Assembly: GCA_035630295.1 (NCBI GenBank)
Contig: DASQKY010000012.1
Coordinates: forward strand, 62,001 to 126,000
From: Acidimicrobiales bacterium
GTDB taxonomy: Bacteria; Actinomycetota; Acidimicrobiia; Acidimicrobiales; Iamiaceae
Reading direction: 5' to 3'
DNA length: 64,000 nt
Part shown: positions 43,716 through 52,699 of the stretch, one piece after another
Layout: each line of letters starts with the position of its first letter
Numbering within the stretch: position 1 is the first letter of the stretch
Position numbers and translations under genes: made by a program
Notes under the pieces: model-generated
Told to the model about the DNA's origin: nothing
Seen by the model: the letters and a program-made list of their open reading frames with translations, nothing else
The model's database searches: none

Positions 43716-44456
43716 TCAGCGGTCGTTGCGCCGGCCGGAGCCGAAGCGGTCGCGGGCGGCGAAGCGCTCACGGGCGCTACGGCGGCCCTCGGCGGTGCGG
43801 CGGGCCGCGGTGCGCGACACCCGGACCTGGCGGCGGGCCCGCTCGCGGGCGGTGGCCGGGCGGGGGGGCACGGCGCTGCTGGCCTGGCGCCAGACCTTGG
43901 CGAAGCGCTGGGCCGCCGTCACCACCGTGAGGGCCAGCGTGAGCCACAGGATGGCCACCATCAACCCGGGGAACAGCAGGGCCAGCCCGATGGCCACCAG
44001 GCGCTCGGCCCGCTCCATCAGCCCGCCCCTGGCGTCGTAGCCCAGAGCCTCGGCCTTGGCCCGCTCGTAGGAGATGACCAGCGAGGCGGCCAGGACGGCC
44101 AGGGGCAGCACGGCGATGCGGCCGGCGCCGGGCTGGGAGGACAGGTACCAGGCCACGCCACCCAGCAGGAGGGCGTCGGACACCCGGTCGCACACCGAGT
44201 CGAAGAAGGCACCGCGGGGCGACGCCGTGCCGGACGCCTTGGCCACCGCCCCGTCGAGCACGTCGGGCACGGCGCACAGCACCAGCAGGAGGATGCCCAG
44301 GCGGAGGGCGCCGTTGGCCACGGCCAGGGCGGTGACGCCGGCCATGACCACGCCCAGGACCGTCAGGTGGTCGGCGGTGATGCCGGTCTTGCGCAGGTTG
44401 GTCCCGATGGGCCGGAGCTGCTTCTCGGCCTGGCTGCGGAACTGTCCGTCGAACAT
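43716..44456 (-). CDS. pgsA: Phosphatidylinositol phosphate synthase-like CDP-alcohol phosphatidyltransferase
   Basis: 246 residues with about six membrane helices and a basic C-terminal tail. The catalytic motif is DVLDGAVAKASG followed by RGAFFDSVCD, fitting D-x2-D-G-x2-A-R-x8-G-x3-D-x3-D except that Lys stands for the Arg. In actinobacteria the gene at this position makes phosphatidylinositol phosphate from CDP-diacylglycerol and inositol phosphate. Context with pimA, patA, HIT and thrS homologues supports that over phosphatidylglycerol phosphate synthesis. ATG start with a good GAGGAG ribosome site. Confidence 0.9.
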   Translation of the reverse strand: MFDGQFRSQAEKQLRPIGTNLRKTGITADHLTVLGVVMAGVTALAVANGALRLGILLLVLCAVPDVLDGAVAKASGTASPRGAFFDSVCDRVSDALLLGGVAWYLSSQPGAGRIAVLPLAVLAASLVISYERAKAEALGYDARGGLMERAERLVAIGLALLFPGLMVAILWLTLALTVVTAAQRFAKVWRQASSAVPPRPATARERARRQVRVSRTAARRTAEGRRSARERFAARDRFGSGRRNDR

Positions 44457-44525
44457 CGGACTCCTCGGAGGGCGGGTGCGCTTGCAGAAGTTAGCAGCGT
44501 CGCGCAGGTAGGGACAGCATGCCCG

Positions 44526-45131
44526 CTACTCGCCCGTCCTGAACGGCGTGCCGGTGCCGGTCAGGGCCCCGTCCATGTCCGACCAGTCCTCGGGGTTGTC
44601 CTCCACGAAGAAGTCGACCACCTCGCCGTCGACCCCGTCCACCAGGACCAGGGCCCGGCGGGTGGGCGGGTTCTCGGCCGAGTAGCAGAGGATCCGCCAG
44701 GTCGGGCGGCTGCGCAGGCCCCGCCACCCCATCTGGGCCGAGGCGTGGCCCACGGGGAAGCCCACCGTGCGGGTGGCCACCACCAGGGCGTCCTGCTCGT
44801 CGACGTCGAGGTCGAAGCCGGAGAGCAGGCAGTAGGCCCCGGCCGCCACCAGTGCCGCCGCCGCCCACAGCAGGCCCTCGTTCACCACCGAGCCGTCGTC
44901 GCCCTGCCACATCACCCAGGCGGCCACGCAGGCCACGGCCAGCCCCAGGTACAGGTAGCCCGGGACCCGCCGGCGGTTGTTGTCGGGGAAGACGTAGGGC
45001 CCCACGTAGCCGGAGATGTCCAGGTCCTCGGGGAGGGCGTCGGTCACCTCGGCATCGGCCCCGGCGTCGTCCGCCGGGGCGTCGGGCTCGGGGCCGTCGT
45101 CGGGGCGCTCGTCGTCGGCCACGGGCGGCAC
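44526..45131 (-). CDS. Hypothetical membrane protein between HIT and pgsA
   Basis: 201 residues. An acidic, Asp/Pro-rich N-terminus of about 45 residues is followed by two membrane helices (YLYLGLAVACVAAWVMW and GLLWAAAALVAAGAYCLL). The C-terminal part is soluble-looking (FPVGHASAQMGWRGLRSRPT, then RALVLVDGVDGEVVDFFVED). Family not recognised. It lies one base after the HIT gene stop, so it belongs to the thrS-HIT-pgsA transcript. GTG at 45131 taken; a GTG three codons later is possible. Confidence 0.72.
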   Translation of the reverse strand: MPPVADDERPDDGPEPDAPADDAGADAEVTDALPEDLDISGYVGPYVFPDNNRRRVPGYLYLGLAVACVAAWVMWQGDDGSVVNEGLLWAAAALVAAGAYCLLSGFDLDVDEQDALVVATRTVGFPVGHASAQMGWRGLRSRPTWRILCYSAENPPTRRALVLVDGVDGEVVDFFVEDNPEDWSDMDGALTGTGTPFRTGE

Positions 45132-45132
45132 G

Positions 45133-45723
45133 CTACCGACCGCCCCCGCCCACCGGCCAGGCGGCGCGCACCTTGCGGTAGGTGTCGGCCAGGGGCTCGG
45201 GCAGGACCCGGGCCTCGGCCACCGTGGTCATGAAGTTGGCGTCGGCCGCCCACCGGGGCAGCACGTGGACGTGCAGGTGGTCGGGCACCCCGGCACCGGC
45301 CGCGGCCCCCAGGTTGAGCCCCACGTTCAGGCCGTCGGGCTGGTAGGCGGCCCGCACCGCGGCCACCGCGTCGGCCACCGTGGCCCACAGCTCGGCCGCC
45401 TCGCCGGGGTCCAGGTCGGCCAGGTCGGGCACGGCCCGGACGGGCAGGACCAGCAGGTGCCCCGAGCCGTAGGGGTAGGCGTTGAGCAGCACCACCACCC
45501 GGTCGCCCCGCCACACCACCAGGGCCTCCTCGTCGGGCAGGCCCGAGGCCAGGATGCGCTCGAAGAGGCTGCGCCCGGCCTCGTCGGGCCGGATCTCGGC
45601 CGCGTCGGAGGACACCCGCTCCATGTAGTCGGCCCGCCACCCGGCCCACAGGCGGGCCAGGCCGGGCGCCGGGCCGCCCCCGGCCTCGGCCGCGGTGCGC
45701 CCGGCCGGTCCGGCGACCGTCAC
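45133..45723 (-). CDS. HIT family protein (likely diadenosine tetraphosphate phosphorylase/hydrolase)
   Basis: 196 residues. The histidine triad is HLHVHVLPRW, preceded by GLNVGLNLGAAAGAGVP. The N-terminal part SLFERILASGLPDEEALVVW and NAYPYGSGHLLVLPVRAV match the Ap4A-phosphorylase-like HIT proteins found beside thrS and pgsA in mycobacteria. The GTG at 45723 overlaps the thrS stop (GTGA). Codons further upstream in this frame are a shadow of thrS. Confidence 0.92.
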   Translation of the reverse strand: MTVAGPAGRTAAEAGGGPAPGLARLWAGWRADYMERVSSDAAEIRPDEAGRSLFERILASGLPDEEALVVWRGDRVVVLLNAYPYGSGHLLVLPVRAVPDLADLDPGEAAELWATVADAVAAVRAAYQPDGLNVGLNLGAAAGAGVPDHLHVHVLPRWAADANFMTTVAEARVLPEPLADTYRKVRAAWPVGGGGR

Positions 45724-47753
45724 CGGCCGCCGGTCTGGGCCAGCACCTCGACCCGCAGCCGCTGGAGGAGGGTGTCGACGGGGACGCCCCGCTCGACGTC
45801 GCCCCCCCTCGGGTTCACACCCACGGTGCCGGCCTCCACGTCGTCGTCCCCCACCACCAGGACGTACGGCACCTTCTCGCTCTTGGCCTTGCGGATGCGG
45901 TTGCCCAGCTTCTCGCTGGCCTCGGCCACGTCGGCCCGGAAGCCCTCGGCCCGGATGCGGTCGGCCAGGCGGACGGCGTAGGCGTCGTGGCCGTCGCGCA
46001 CGGGCAGGACCCGGACCTGGACCGGCGCCAGCCAGGTGGGGAAGGCCCCGGCGTAGTGCTCCAGCAGCACGCCGAAGAAGCGCTCCACGGAGCCGAACAG
46101 GGCCCGGTGGATCATGATGGGCCGGTGCCGGGCCCCGTCGGAGCCCACGTACTCCAGGCCGAAGCGTTGGGGGAGCTGGAAGTCGACCTGGATGGTGGAC
46201 ATCTGCCACGTCCGCCCGATGGCGTCGCGGGCCTGCACCGAGATCTTGGGCCCGTAGAAGGCGGCGCCCCCCGGGTCGGCCACCAGGTCCAGCCCCGAGG
46301 TGGCCGCCGCCGCCTCCAGGGCCGCGGTGGCCTCGGCCCACTCCTCCTCGGCACCGATGAACTTGTCCGAGTCCCCCCGGGTGGAGAGCTCCAGGTAGAA
46401 GTCGTCCAGCCCGTAGTCCCGCAGCAGGCCGAGCACGAACTCCAGCACGCTGGCCAGCTCGGCCTGGGCCTGCTCCTTGGCGCAGAAGATGTGGGCGTCG
46501 TCCTGGGTCATGCCCCGCACCCGGGTCAGGCCGTGGACCACGCCGGACTTCTCGTAGCGGTAGACGCTGCCGAACTCGAAGAGCCGCATGGGCAGCTCCC
46601 GGTAGCTCCGCAGGCTCGATCGGTAGACCAAGATGTGGAACGGGCAGTTCATCGGCTTGACGTAGTAGTCGATGCCCTCCGGGCCGCCCTCGTCGGCGAA
46701 GTGCATGGGCGGGAACATGCCGTCCGCGTACCAGTCGAGGTGGCCCGAGATCTGGAACAGGTCCGCCTTGGTGATGTGGGGCGTGTAGACGAAGTCGTAG
46801 CCGGCGGCCTCGTGGCGACGCCGCGAGTAGTCCTCCATCAGGCGCCGCACCAGGCCACCCTTGGGGTGGAAGACCGGGAGCCCGGAGCCGATCTCGTCGG
46901 GGAAGCTGAACAGGTCGAGCCCCACCCCCAGCTTGCGGTGGTCGCGCTTGGCCGCCTCCTCCAGGCGCTCCAGGTGCTGGGCCAGGGCGTCGGCCGAGGC
47001 CCAGGCCGTGCCGTAGACCCGCTGGAGCTGGGGCTTGGCCTCGTCGCCCCGCCAGTAGGCCCCGGCGATGCGCAGCAGCTTGAAGTGGCCCAGGTGGGTG
47101 CGGGTGTCGGGCACGTGGGGGCCGCGGCACAGGTCGACGAAGCCGGGGTAGCCGCGGAACGGGGGCCGGTCCTTGGGGGCCGGCGGCGGGTTCTCGTAGG
47201 TGCGGGCCGCGCCCGTCTCGGTGACCGAGGTGGGGTCCTCGGCCTCGCCGTCGATGATCTCCAGCTTGAACGGGTGGTCGGCGAAGACCTCCCGGGCCCG
47301 GTCGCTGGGGATGTCGTCGCGGACGAAGGGCTGGCTCTCGTCGATGATCTCGCGCATGCGGGCCTCGATGCGCTCGAGGTCGTCGAGGGCGAAGGTGGCG
47401 GGCACGCCGTCGGCCCCGGCCGGGAGCTGGAAGTCGTAGTAGAAGCCGTCCTCCACCGGGGGGCCGATGCCGAAGGTGGCCCCCGGGAACAGGTCGAGCA
47501 CGGCTTGGGCCAGCACGTGGGCCGTGGAGTGGCGGATGGTGAAGAGGCCCCGGGGGCTGCTGGTGGTGACGATCTCCACCGCGTCGCCGTCGGCCAGCTC
47601 GTGGGACAGGTCCCGCTCGGTGCCGTTGACCACGCCGATCACCGCGTCCTTGGCCAGGCGACGCCCGATGGACGCGGCCAGGCCGCCGACGGTGGTCCCC
47701 GTCGCCACCGGGCGCGAGGAGCCGTCGGGGAGGGAGATGGTGATCTCGGACAT
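45720..47753 (-). CDS. thrS: Threonine--tRNA ligase
   Basis: 677 residues: TGS domain (ITISLPDGSSRPVATGTTVG), editing domain (IRHSTAHVLAQAVLDLFPGA with HSTAH), then the catalytic core with KPMNCPFHILVYRS, FEFGSVYRYEKSGVVHGLTR, RGMTQDDAHIFCA and FYGPKISVQARDAIGRTWQ; the anticodon domain closes (VRVLPVRDGHDAYAVRLADR). The ATG at 47753 gives the family start. TACTGT is eight bases upstream with no Shine-Dalgarno site. HIT overlaps its stop. Confidence 0.97.
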   Translation of the reverse strand: MSEITISLPDGSSRPVATGTTVGGLAASIGRRLAKDAVIGVVNGTERDLSHELADGDAVEIVTTSSPRGLFTIRHSTAHVLAQAVLDLFPGATFGIGPPVEDGFYYDFQLPAGADGVPATFALDDLERIEARMREIIDESQPFVRDDIPSDRAREVFADHPFKLEIIDGEAEDPTSVTETGAARTYENPPPAPKDRPPFRGYPGFVDLCRGPHVPDTRTHLGHFKLLRIAGAYWRGDEAKPQLQRVYGTAWASADALAQHLERLEEAAKRDHRKLGVGLDLFSFPDEIGSGLPVFHPKGGLVRRLMEDYSRRRHEAAGYDFVYTPHITKADLFQISGHLDWYADGMFPPMHFADEGGPEGIDYYVKPMNCPFHILVYRSSLRSYRELPMRLFEFGSVYRYEKSGVVHGLTRVRGMTQDDAHIFCAKEQAQAELASVLEFVLGLLRDYGLDDFYLELSTRGDSDKFIGAEEEWAEATAALEAAAATSGLDLVADPGGAAFYGPKISVQARDAIGRTWQMSTIQVDFQLPQRFGLEYVGSDGARHRPIMIHRALFGSVERFFGVLLEHYAGAFPTWLAPVQVRVLPVRDGHDAYAVRLADRIRAEGFRADVAEASEKLGNRIRKAKSEKVPYVLVVGDDDVEAGTVGVNPRGGDVERGVPVDTLLQRLRVEVLAQTGGR

Positions 47754-47761
47754 GGGGCGCG

Positions 47762-47767
47762 ACAGTA
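47762..47767 (-). promoter_or_regulatory. Putative -10 box of thrS
   Basis: TACTGT on the minus strand, eight bases before the thrS ATG. No attenuator or T-box structure is seen upstream. Confidence 0.4.
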
Positions 47768-47802
47768 CCGGCGGGGCCGGGCCGCCCCCGTGTCGGTTCA
47801 GG

Positions 47803-48657
47803 TCAGGAGCTGCGGCGGCGGGCTCCGGCCAGGGCGGCCGCCGCGCTGGGGCGCTCTTGGGCCTCGCCGTCGAGCTGCTCGGCACCGGCGCCGGGGGCCC
47901 CGCGGTGGGTGGCCCGGGGGGCGGCGGCGGACGGGGCCGAGGGGATCTGGGTGACCTCGCTGGGCAGCGCCTCGGCCTTCTTGGTGGCGTAGGCGTTGAC
48001 GTACTCCTGGCCCGACAGCTCCCGGACGGCGAACATGACCTCGTCGGTGATCTGGCGCAGGACCAGGCGGTCGTTGGCGCGGTCCCGGTAGCGCTCGACC
48101 CGGACCGGCGGGCCGAAGCGGATGACCACCGGCCGGAACGGCCTCGGGAACCGGGCGTCGGGGGGCATGACCTCCCGGGAGCCGCGGATGCCCACCGGGA
48201 TGATGGGGGCGCCGGTGCGCAGGGCCAGGCGAGCCGGCCCGGTGTGGCCCTTGTGCAGGACCCCGTCCCGGCTGCGGGTGCCCTCCGGGTAGATGCCGAA
48301 CAGCTCGCCCCGCTCCAGCACCCGCTGGGCCGCGGCCAGCGCCCGCTCCGAGGCGCTGCCGCCCCCCCGGTCGATGGGGATCATCCCCATGGCCGGGAAC
48401 AGGTGCCTGGTCGTCCACGAGTCCATGTACTCGGACTTGCCCACGTAGGTGATGCGACGGGGCAGCACCACGGGGACGAAGAACGAGTCCAGCACCGAGG
48501 TGTGGTTGGGGCAGATGAGCGCCGGCCCCTCGGTCGGGACGTTCTCCAGGCCCTGGACGTGAAAGCGCCAGGCGAACCGGAACGTGGGCGTGATGATGGC
48601 CTTGGCCACGGGGTACAGCTGCCCCACGTCGCGCTGGCCGGTCGTCATCTCTCGCAT
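47803..48657 (-). CDS. plsC: 1-acyl-sn-glycerol-3-phosphate acyltransferase
   Basis: 284 residues. HX4D is in ALICPNHTSVLDSFFVPVVL, the glycerol-phosphate site in FGIYPEGTRSRDGVLHKGHT, and PIIPVGIRGSREVM also fits PlsC. It makes phosphatidic acid for phospholipids, feeding the downstream pgsA/PIM steps. The C-terminal ~60 residues are Ala/Pro/Arg-rich and probably disordered. ATG at 48657 (MREMTTGQ); no strong ribosome site. It lies 49 bases upstream of thrS on the same strand. Confidence 0.92.
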   Translation of the reverse strand: MREMTTGQRDVGQLYPVAKAIITPTFRFAWRFHVQGLENVPTEGPALICPNHTSVLDSFFVPVVLPRRITYVGKSEYMDSWTTRHLFPAMGMIPIDRGGGSASERALAAAQRVLERGELFGIYPEGTRSRDGVLHKGHTGPARLALRTGAPIIPVGIRGSREVMPPDARFPRPFRPVVIRFGPPVRVERYRDRANDRLVLRQITDEVMFAVRELSGQEYVNAYATKKAEALPSEVTQIPSAPSAAAPRATHRGAPGAGAEQLDGEAQERPSAAAALAGARRRSS

Positions 48658-48684
48658 GCTGCCACAGCCATCCCCGCCCGGGGC

Positions 48685-48708
48685 GCCCGTCACACCCCGG
48701 TGTCGGGC
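48685..48708. terminator. Hairpin between the mshC-like gene and plsC
   Basis: Arms gcccg and cgggc enclose a further paired acacc/ggtgt, with a two-base bulge. It lies in the 83-base gap downstream of the mshC-like gene. No T-run. Confidence 0.35.
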
Positions 48709-48740
48709 CGCTGCCACACCCACCGCAGAGCGTGGCGCGA

Positions 48741-49862
<1,122 letters not shown>

Positions 49863-49879
49863 GGGCGGGCCGCCGCCGG

Positions 49880-50581
49880 TCACGTCGCCGGTGCGGGCGC
49901 CGGTGCCGGTGGCGGTGGCGGGATGGCGTCGTCCAGGCCGGTGAAGCGCACCGCCACCCTGGTCTTGTAGCGCACGTTGACCTGGAGCAGCACCGCGGCG
50001 AAGGCCTCGATGGGCGCGGCGTTGGACAGCTCGCCGGAGTCCAGGCCCCGCAGGTCCGGGATGCTGGACACGATGCCGAGCACGCACTCGGTGGCGCTCG
50101 GGTGGTCCGAGCAGACCAGCACGTCGGACTCGATGGGGCGGGCGATGTCGCCCAGCTCCTTGGCCGGCACGTGGTGGAAGGCGGCGGCCACCTTGGAGCG
50201 GGGCACCGCGGCCTGGACCGACGCCGCCACCGAGCCCCGGGGCGGGACCAGGGGCTGGAACTCGTGGCCCACCTTGGCCAGGGCGTTGGCCATGGAGATG
50301 ACCACCTTGCCGGCCAGCTCGTCCTGCACCGAGGCCGCGGTGGCCCCCGCCGCGTCCCAGGGGGTGGCGATGACGACCACGTCGGCCGCCGCCGCCCCCT
50401 CGTTGTCGGCCGCCTCGATGGACAGCGAGCGGTCGGGCCACTTGCTCAGCAGGCGGTCGGCGACCTCCATGGCCCGGTACTTGGACCGCGAGCCGATCAC
50501 CACGTCGTAGCCGACCGAGGCCAGGCGGACGGCCAGGCCGCTCCCCGCCGGGCCGGTCGCTCCCAGGACTCCGATGCGCAT
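49880..50581 (-). CDS. npdG: F420H2:NADP+ oxidoreductase (NADPH-dependent F420 reductase)
   Basis: 233 residues. Rossmann start MRIGVLGATGPAGSGLAVRL, then VVIGSRSKYRAMEVADRLL with the NADP-binding Ser/Arg, VVVIATPWDAAGATAASV, KVVISMANALAKVGHEFQP and KVAAAFHHVPAKELGDI are characteristic. It exchanges hydride between coenzyme F420 and NADP. The ATG at 50581 is chosen; TAGGGT lies seven bases upstream with TTGACC 19 bases further up, the best-formed promoter in the window. It overlaps the mshC-like gene's alternative start. F420 use agrees with the LLM oxidoreductase at 57.2 kb. Confidence 0.93.
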   Translation of the reverse strand: MRIGVLGATGPAGSGLAVRLASVGYDVVIGSRSKYRAMEVADRLLSKWPDRSLSIEAADNEGAAAADVVVIATPWDAAGATAASVQDELAGKVVISMANALAKVGHEFQPLVPPRGSVAASVQAAVPRSKVAAAFHHVPAKELGDIARPIESDVLVCSDHPSATECVLGIVSSIPDLRGLDSGELSNAAPIEAFAAVLLQVNVRYKTRVAVRFTGLDDAIPPPPPAPAPAPAT

Positions 50582-50588
50582 GGCCGGC

Positions 50589-50619
50589 ACCCTATTGGGC
50601 GGCCGGCGATCGCGGTCAA
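50589..50619 (-). promoter_or_regulatory. Promoter of npdG-mshC (-35 TTGACC, -10 TAGGGT, leaderless)
   Basis: On the minus strand TTGACC (50614-50619), a 19-base spacer, then TAGGGT (50589-50594) seven bases before the ATG. No Shine-Dalgarno site can fit between. It faces the divergent ceramidase-fold gene. Confidence 0.6.
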
Positions 50620-50669
50620 GCGACGCGGGTGCTTCGGACCGGGGGCGCGCCGGCCGCGAGACTCCCCCC

Positions 50670-52691
50670 GTGCCCGACGACATCCTCGCCCCCTTCCTGG
50701 ACGGATCGGCCCGCCGGGCCCGGTTCTCGGTGCGGCCCCGGCCGGTGGCCGCCCTGGCCCCGGTCGAGGGCCTCCTGGCCGGGGCGGCCGAGGTGGACAT
50801 CACCCCGCCCCCCGGCCTGCCCAAGGCCGGCTACTCGGCCAACGCCCACGACGGCATCGGCTTCCGCACCCGCCTCCGGGCCCGGGTCCTGCACCTGCGG
50901 ACCACCGACGCCTCGCTGGCCCTGGTGGCCTGCGACCTGCTGGGCGGCTCGGCCGTGGTCCAGCACCTGGTGGCCAGGGCCGTGGCCACCGACACCGACG
51001 TCCCCCTGGCCGGCCTGATGATCGGGGCCACCCACACCCACGCCGGGCCGGGCCAGTTCCTGGGCACCGACTTCTACAACCGCTTCGCCTCCAACCGCAG
51101 CGGCTTCGACCCGGCGTGGACGGCGTTCCTGGTCGAGCGCATCGCCGGCGCGGTGCGCTCGGCCGTGGCCCAGCGGGCCCCGGCCCGCCTGGCCGTGGGC
51201 ACGGCGGACGTGTGGGGCCTGACCCGCAACCGCTCCATCGAGCCCCACGTGCGCAACCCCGAGGTGGCCGACCGGCGCACCGACCCCCACCGCCGCTACG
51301 CCAACGTCAACCCCCAGATGCACGTGGTCCGGGTCGACCGGGGGGCGGGCGGAGCCCCGGACCCGCTGGCCGCCCTCGTCGTGTTCTCGGTGCACGGCAC
51401 CGGCATCCCCCAGCACGCCCCCGAGTACAACGCCGACCTGTGGGCCTACCTGGTGGGCGAGGCGTCGGACCGCATCGCCGCGGCCACCGGCACCCGGCCC
51501 GTGGTGGGCGCGGTGGAGGGCACCCACGCCGATGTGGCCCCCGCCCTGCGGCCCGGCCAGGCCGGCCACGTGGAGGCCCGCCGGGTGGGCCGGGACCTGG
51601 GCGCCGCCGCCGCCGACCTGCACGCCTCCCTGGCCGGCGCCCTGTCCCCCGACACCCGCCTGGGCGCGGCCCTGCGGGAGCTGGACCTCGACCGGGACCG
51701 CACCGTCGAGGACGTCACCCTGCCCGACCGGCCCGCGGTGGGTGCCTCCCTGGTGGCCGGGGCCTTCGAGAACACCACGCCCGTCATCTGGCGCATCCCG
51801 CCCTTCCGGGCCGGCACCCCCAAGCGCTGGGGCGCCGAGGGCCCGCAGGGCACCAAGTGGGTGCTGGGCAGCCGCTGGCTCCAGCCCGCCGTCATCCCCA
51901 AGCGCTCGTTCCCCCGGGTGCTGCCGGTCCAGGTCCTGCGCCTGGGCGACACCGCCCTGGTGGGCCTGCCCTTCGAGGTCACGGTGGCCTCCGGCCGCCA
52001 CATCGCCGCCGCCGTGGCCCCCGAGGTGGCGGCCCTGGGGGTGGACCGGGTGGTGGTGTCCTCGGTGGCGAACGAGTACTCGGGCTACGTGGCCTCGCCC
52101 CAGGAGTACGAGCTCCAGCACTACGAGGGGGGCCACACCCTCTACGGGCCGGCCACCCTGGCCGCCCTGGCCGGCGCCTCCCGACGCCTGGCCGCGGATC
52201 TGGCCCGGGCCGCGGCGGGTGACGGCCCGGCGGTGGTGGCCGACGTGGTCCCCGAGCGCCGCTTCTCGCTCCGGGTCCACCGCTACCTGCCCGCCCCCTC
52301 ACCGGCCGGGGCGCCGGCCGTGGACCGGGGCTTCGTGGGGGGCCCCGCCTTCACCGACACCACCGCCACCTCCGACGCCTGCTGGGAGCTGCGCTGGGTC
52401 GACGTGGCCCCCGGCGACCTGCCGTGGCACGAGTCGCTGGTGCGGGTCGAGGCCACCGACGACACCGGCCCCGACCCCCGATGGCGCCCGGCCGTGGGGC
52501 CCGGCGACCGGCCGGTGGACGACACCGGCTGGGACGTGGCCGTCCACCACCTGGGCCCCGACCCCGACGGGCCCGGGCACCGCTACGCCGCCCGCTGGTA
52601 CCTGCCCGACCTGCGGGCCGGCCGCCGCCACCGCCTGGTGCTGACCCCGGTGGCCGGCCGCCCCGAGGTGGCCTCGGCCCCCTTCGACTGA
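50670..52691 (+). CDS. Neutral/alkaline ceramidase-fold protein lacking the catalytic serine
   Basis: 673 residues. The N-terminal catalytic fold is recognisable: VDITPPPGLPKAGYS (42-56), the metal site GATHTHAGPGQF (119-130), VNPQMHVVRVD, FSVHGTG (239-245) and the C-terminal VSSVANEYSGYVASPQEYE before a beta domain. In characterised neutral ceramidases, the catalytic Ser is in GDVSPN; here the matching segment is HADVAPA (286-292) with Ala at 290. It may therefore be inactive on ceramide or use another mechanism. No signal peptide is evident. GTG at 50670; GAGACT lies six bases upstream. The next gene begins nine bases after its stop. Confidence 0.85.
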   Translation: MPDDILAPFLDGSARRARFSVRPRPVAALAPVEGLLAGAAEVDITPPPGLPKAGYSANAHDGIGFRTRLRARVLHLRTTDASLALVACDLLGGSAVVQHLVARAVATDTDVPLAGLMIGATHTHAGPGQFLGTDFYNRFASNRSGFDPAWTAFLVERIAGAVRSAVAQRAPARLAVGTADVWGLTRNRSIEPHVRNPEVADRRTDPHRRYANVNPQMHVVRVDRGAGGAPDPLAALVVFSVHGTGIPQHAPEYNADLWAYLVGEASDRIAAATGTRPVVGAVEGTHADVAPALRPGQAGHVEARRVGRDLGAAAADLHASLAGALSPDTRLGAALRELDLDRDRTVEDVTLPDRPAVGASLVAGAFENTTPVIWRIPPFRAGTPKRWGAEGPQGTKWVLGSRWLQPAVIPKRSFPRVLPVQVLRLGDTALVGLPFEVTVASGRHIAAAVAPEVAALGVDRVVVSSVANEYSGYVASPQEYELQHYEGGHTLYGPATLAALAGASRRLAADLARAAAGDGPAVVADVVPERRFSLRVHRYLPAPSPAGAPAVDRGFVGGPAFTDTTATSDACWELRWVDVAPGDLPWHESLVRVEATDDTGPDPRWRPAVGPGDRPVDDTGWDVAVHHLGPDPDGPGHRYAARWYLPDLRAGRRHRLVLTPVAGRPEVASAPFD

Positions 52692-52699
52692 GCCGGCCG

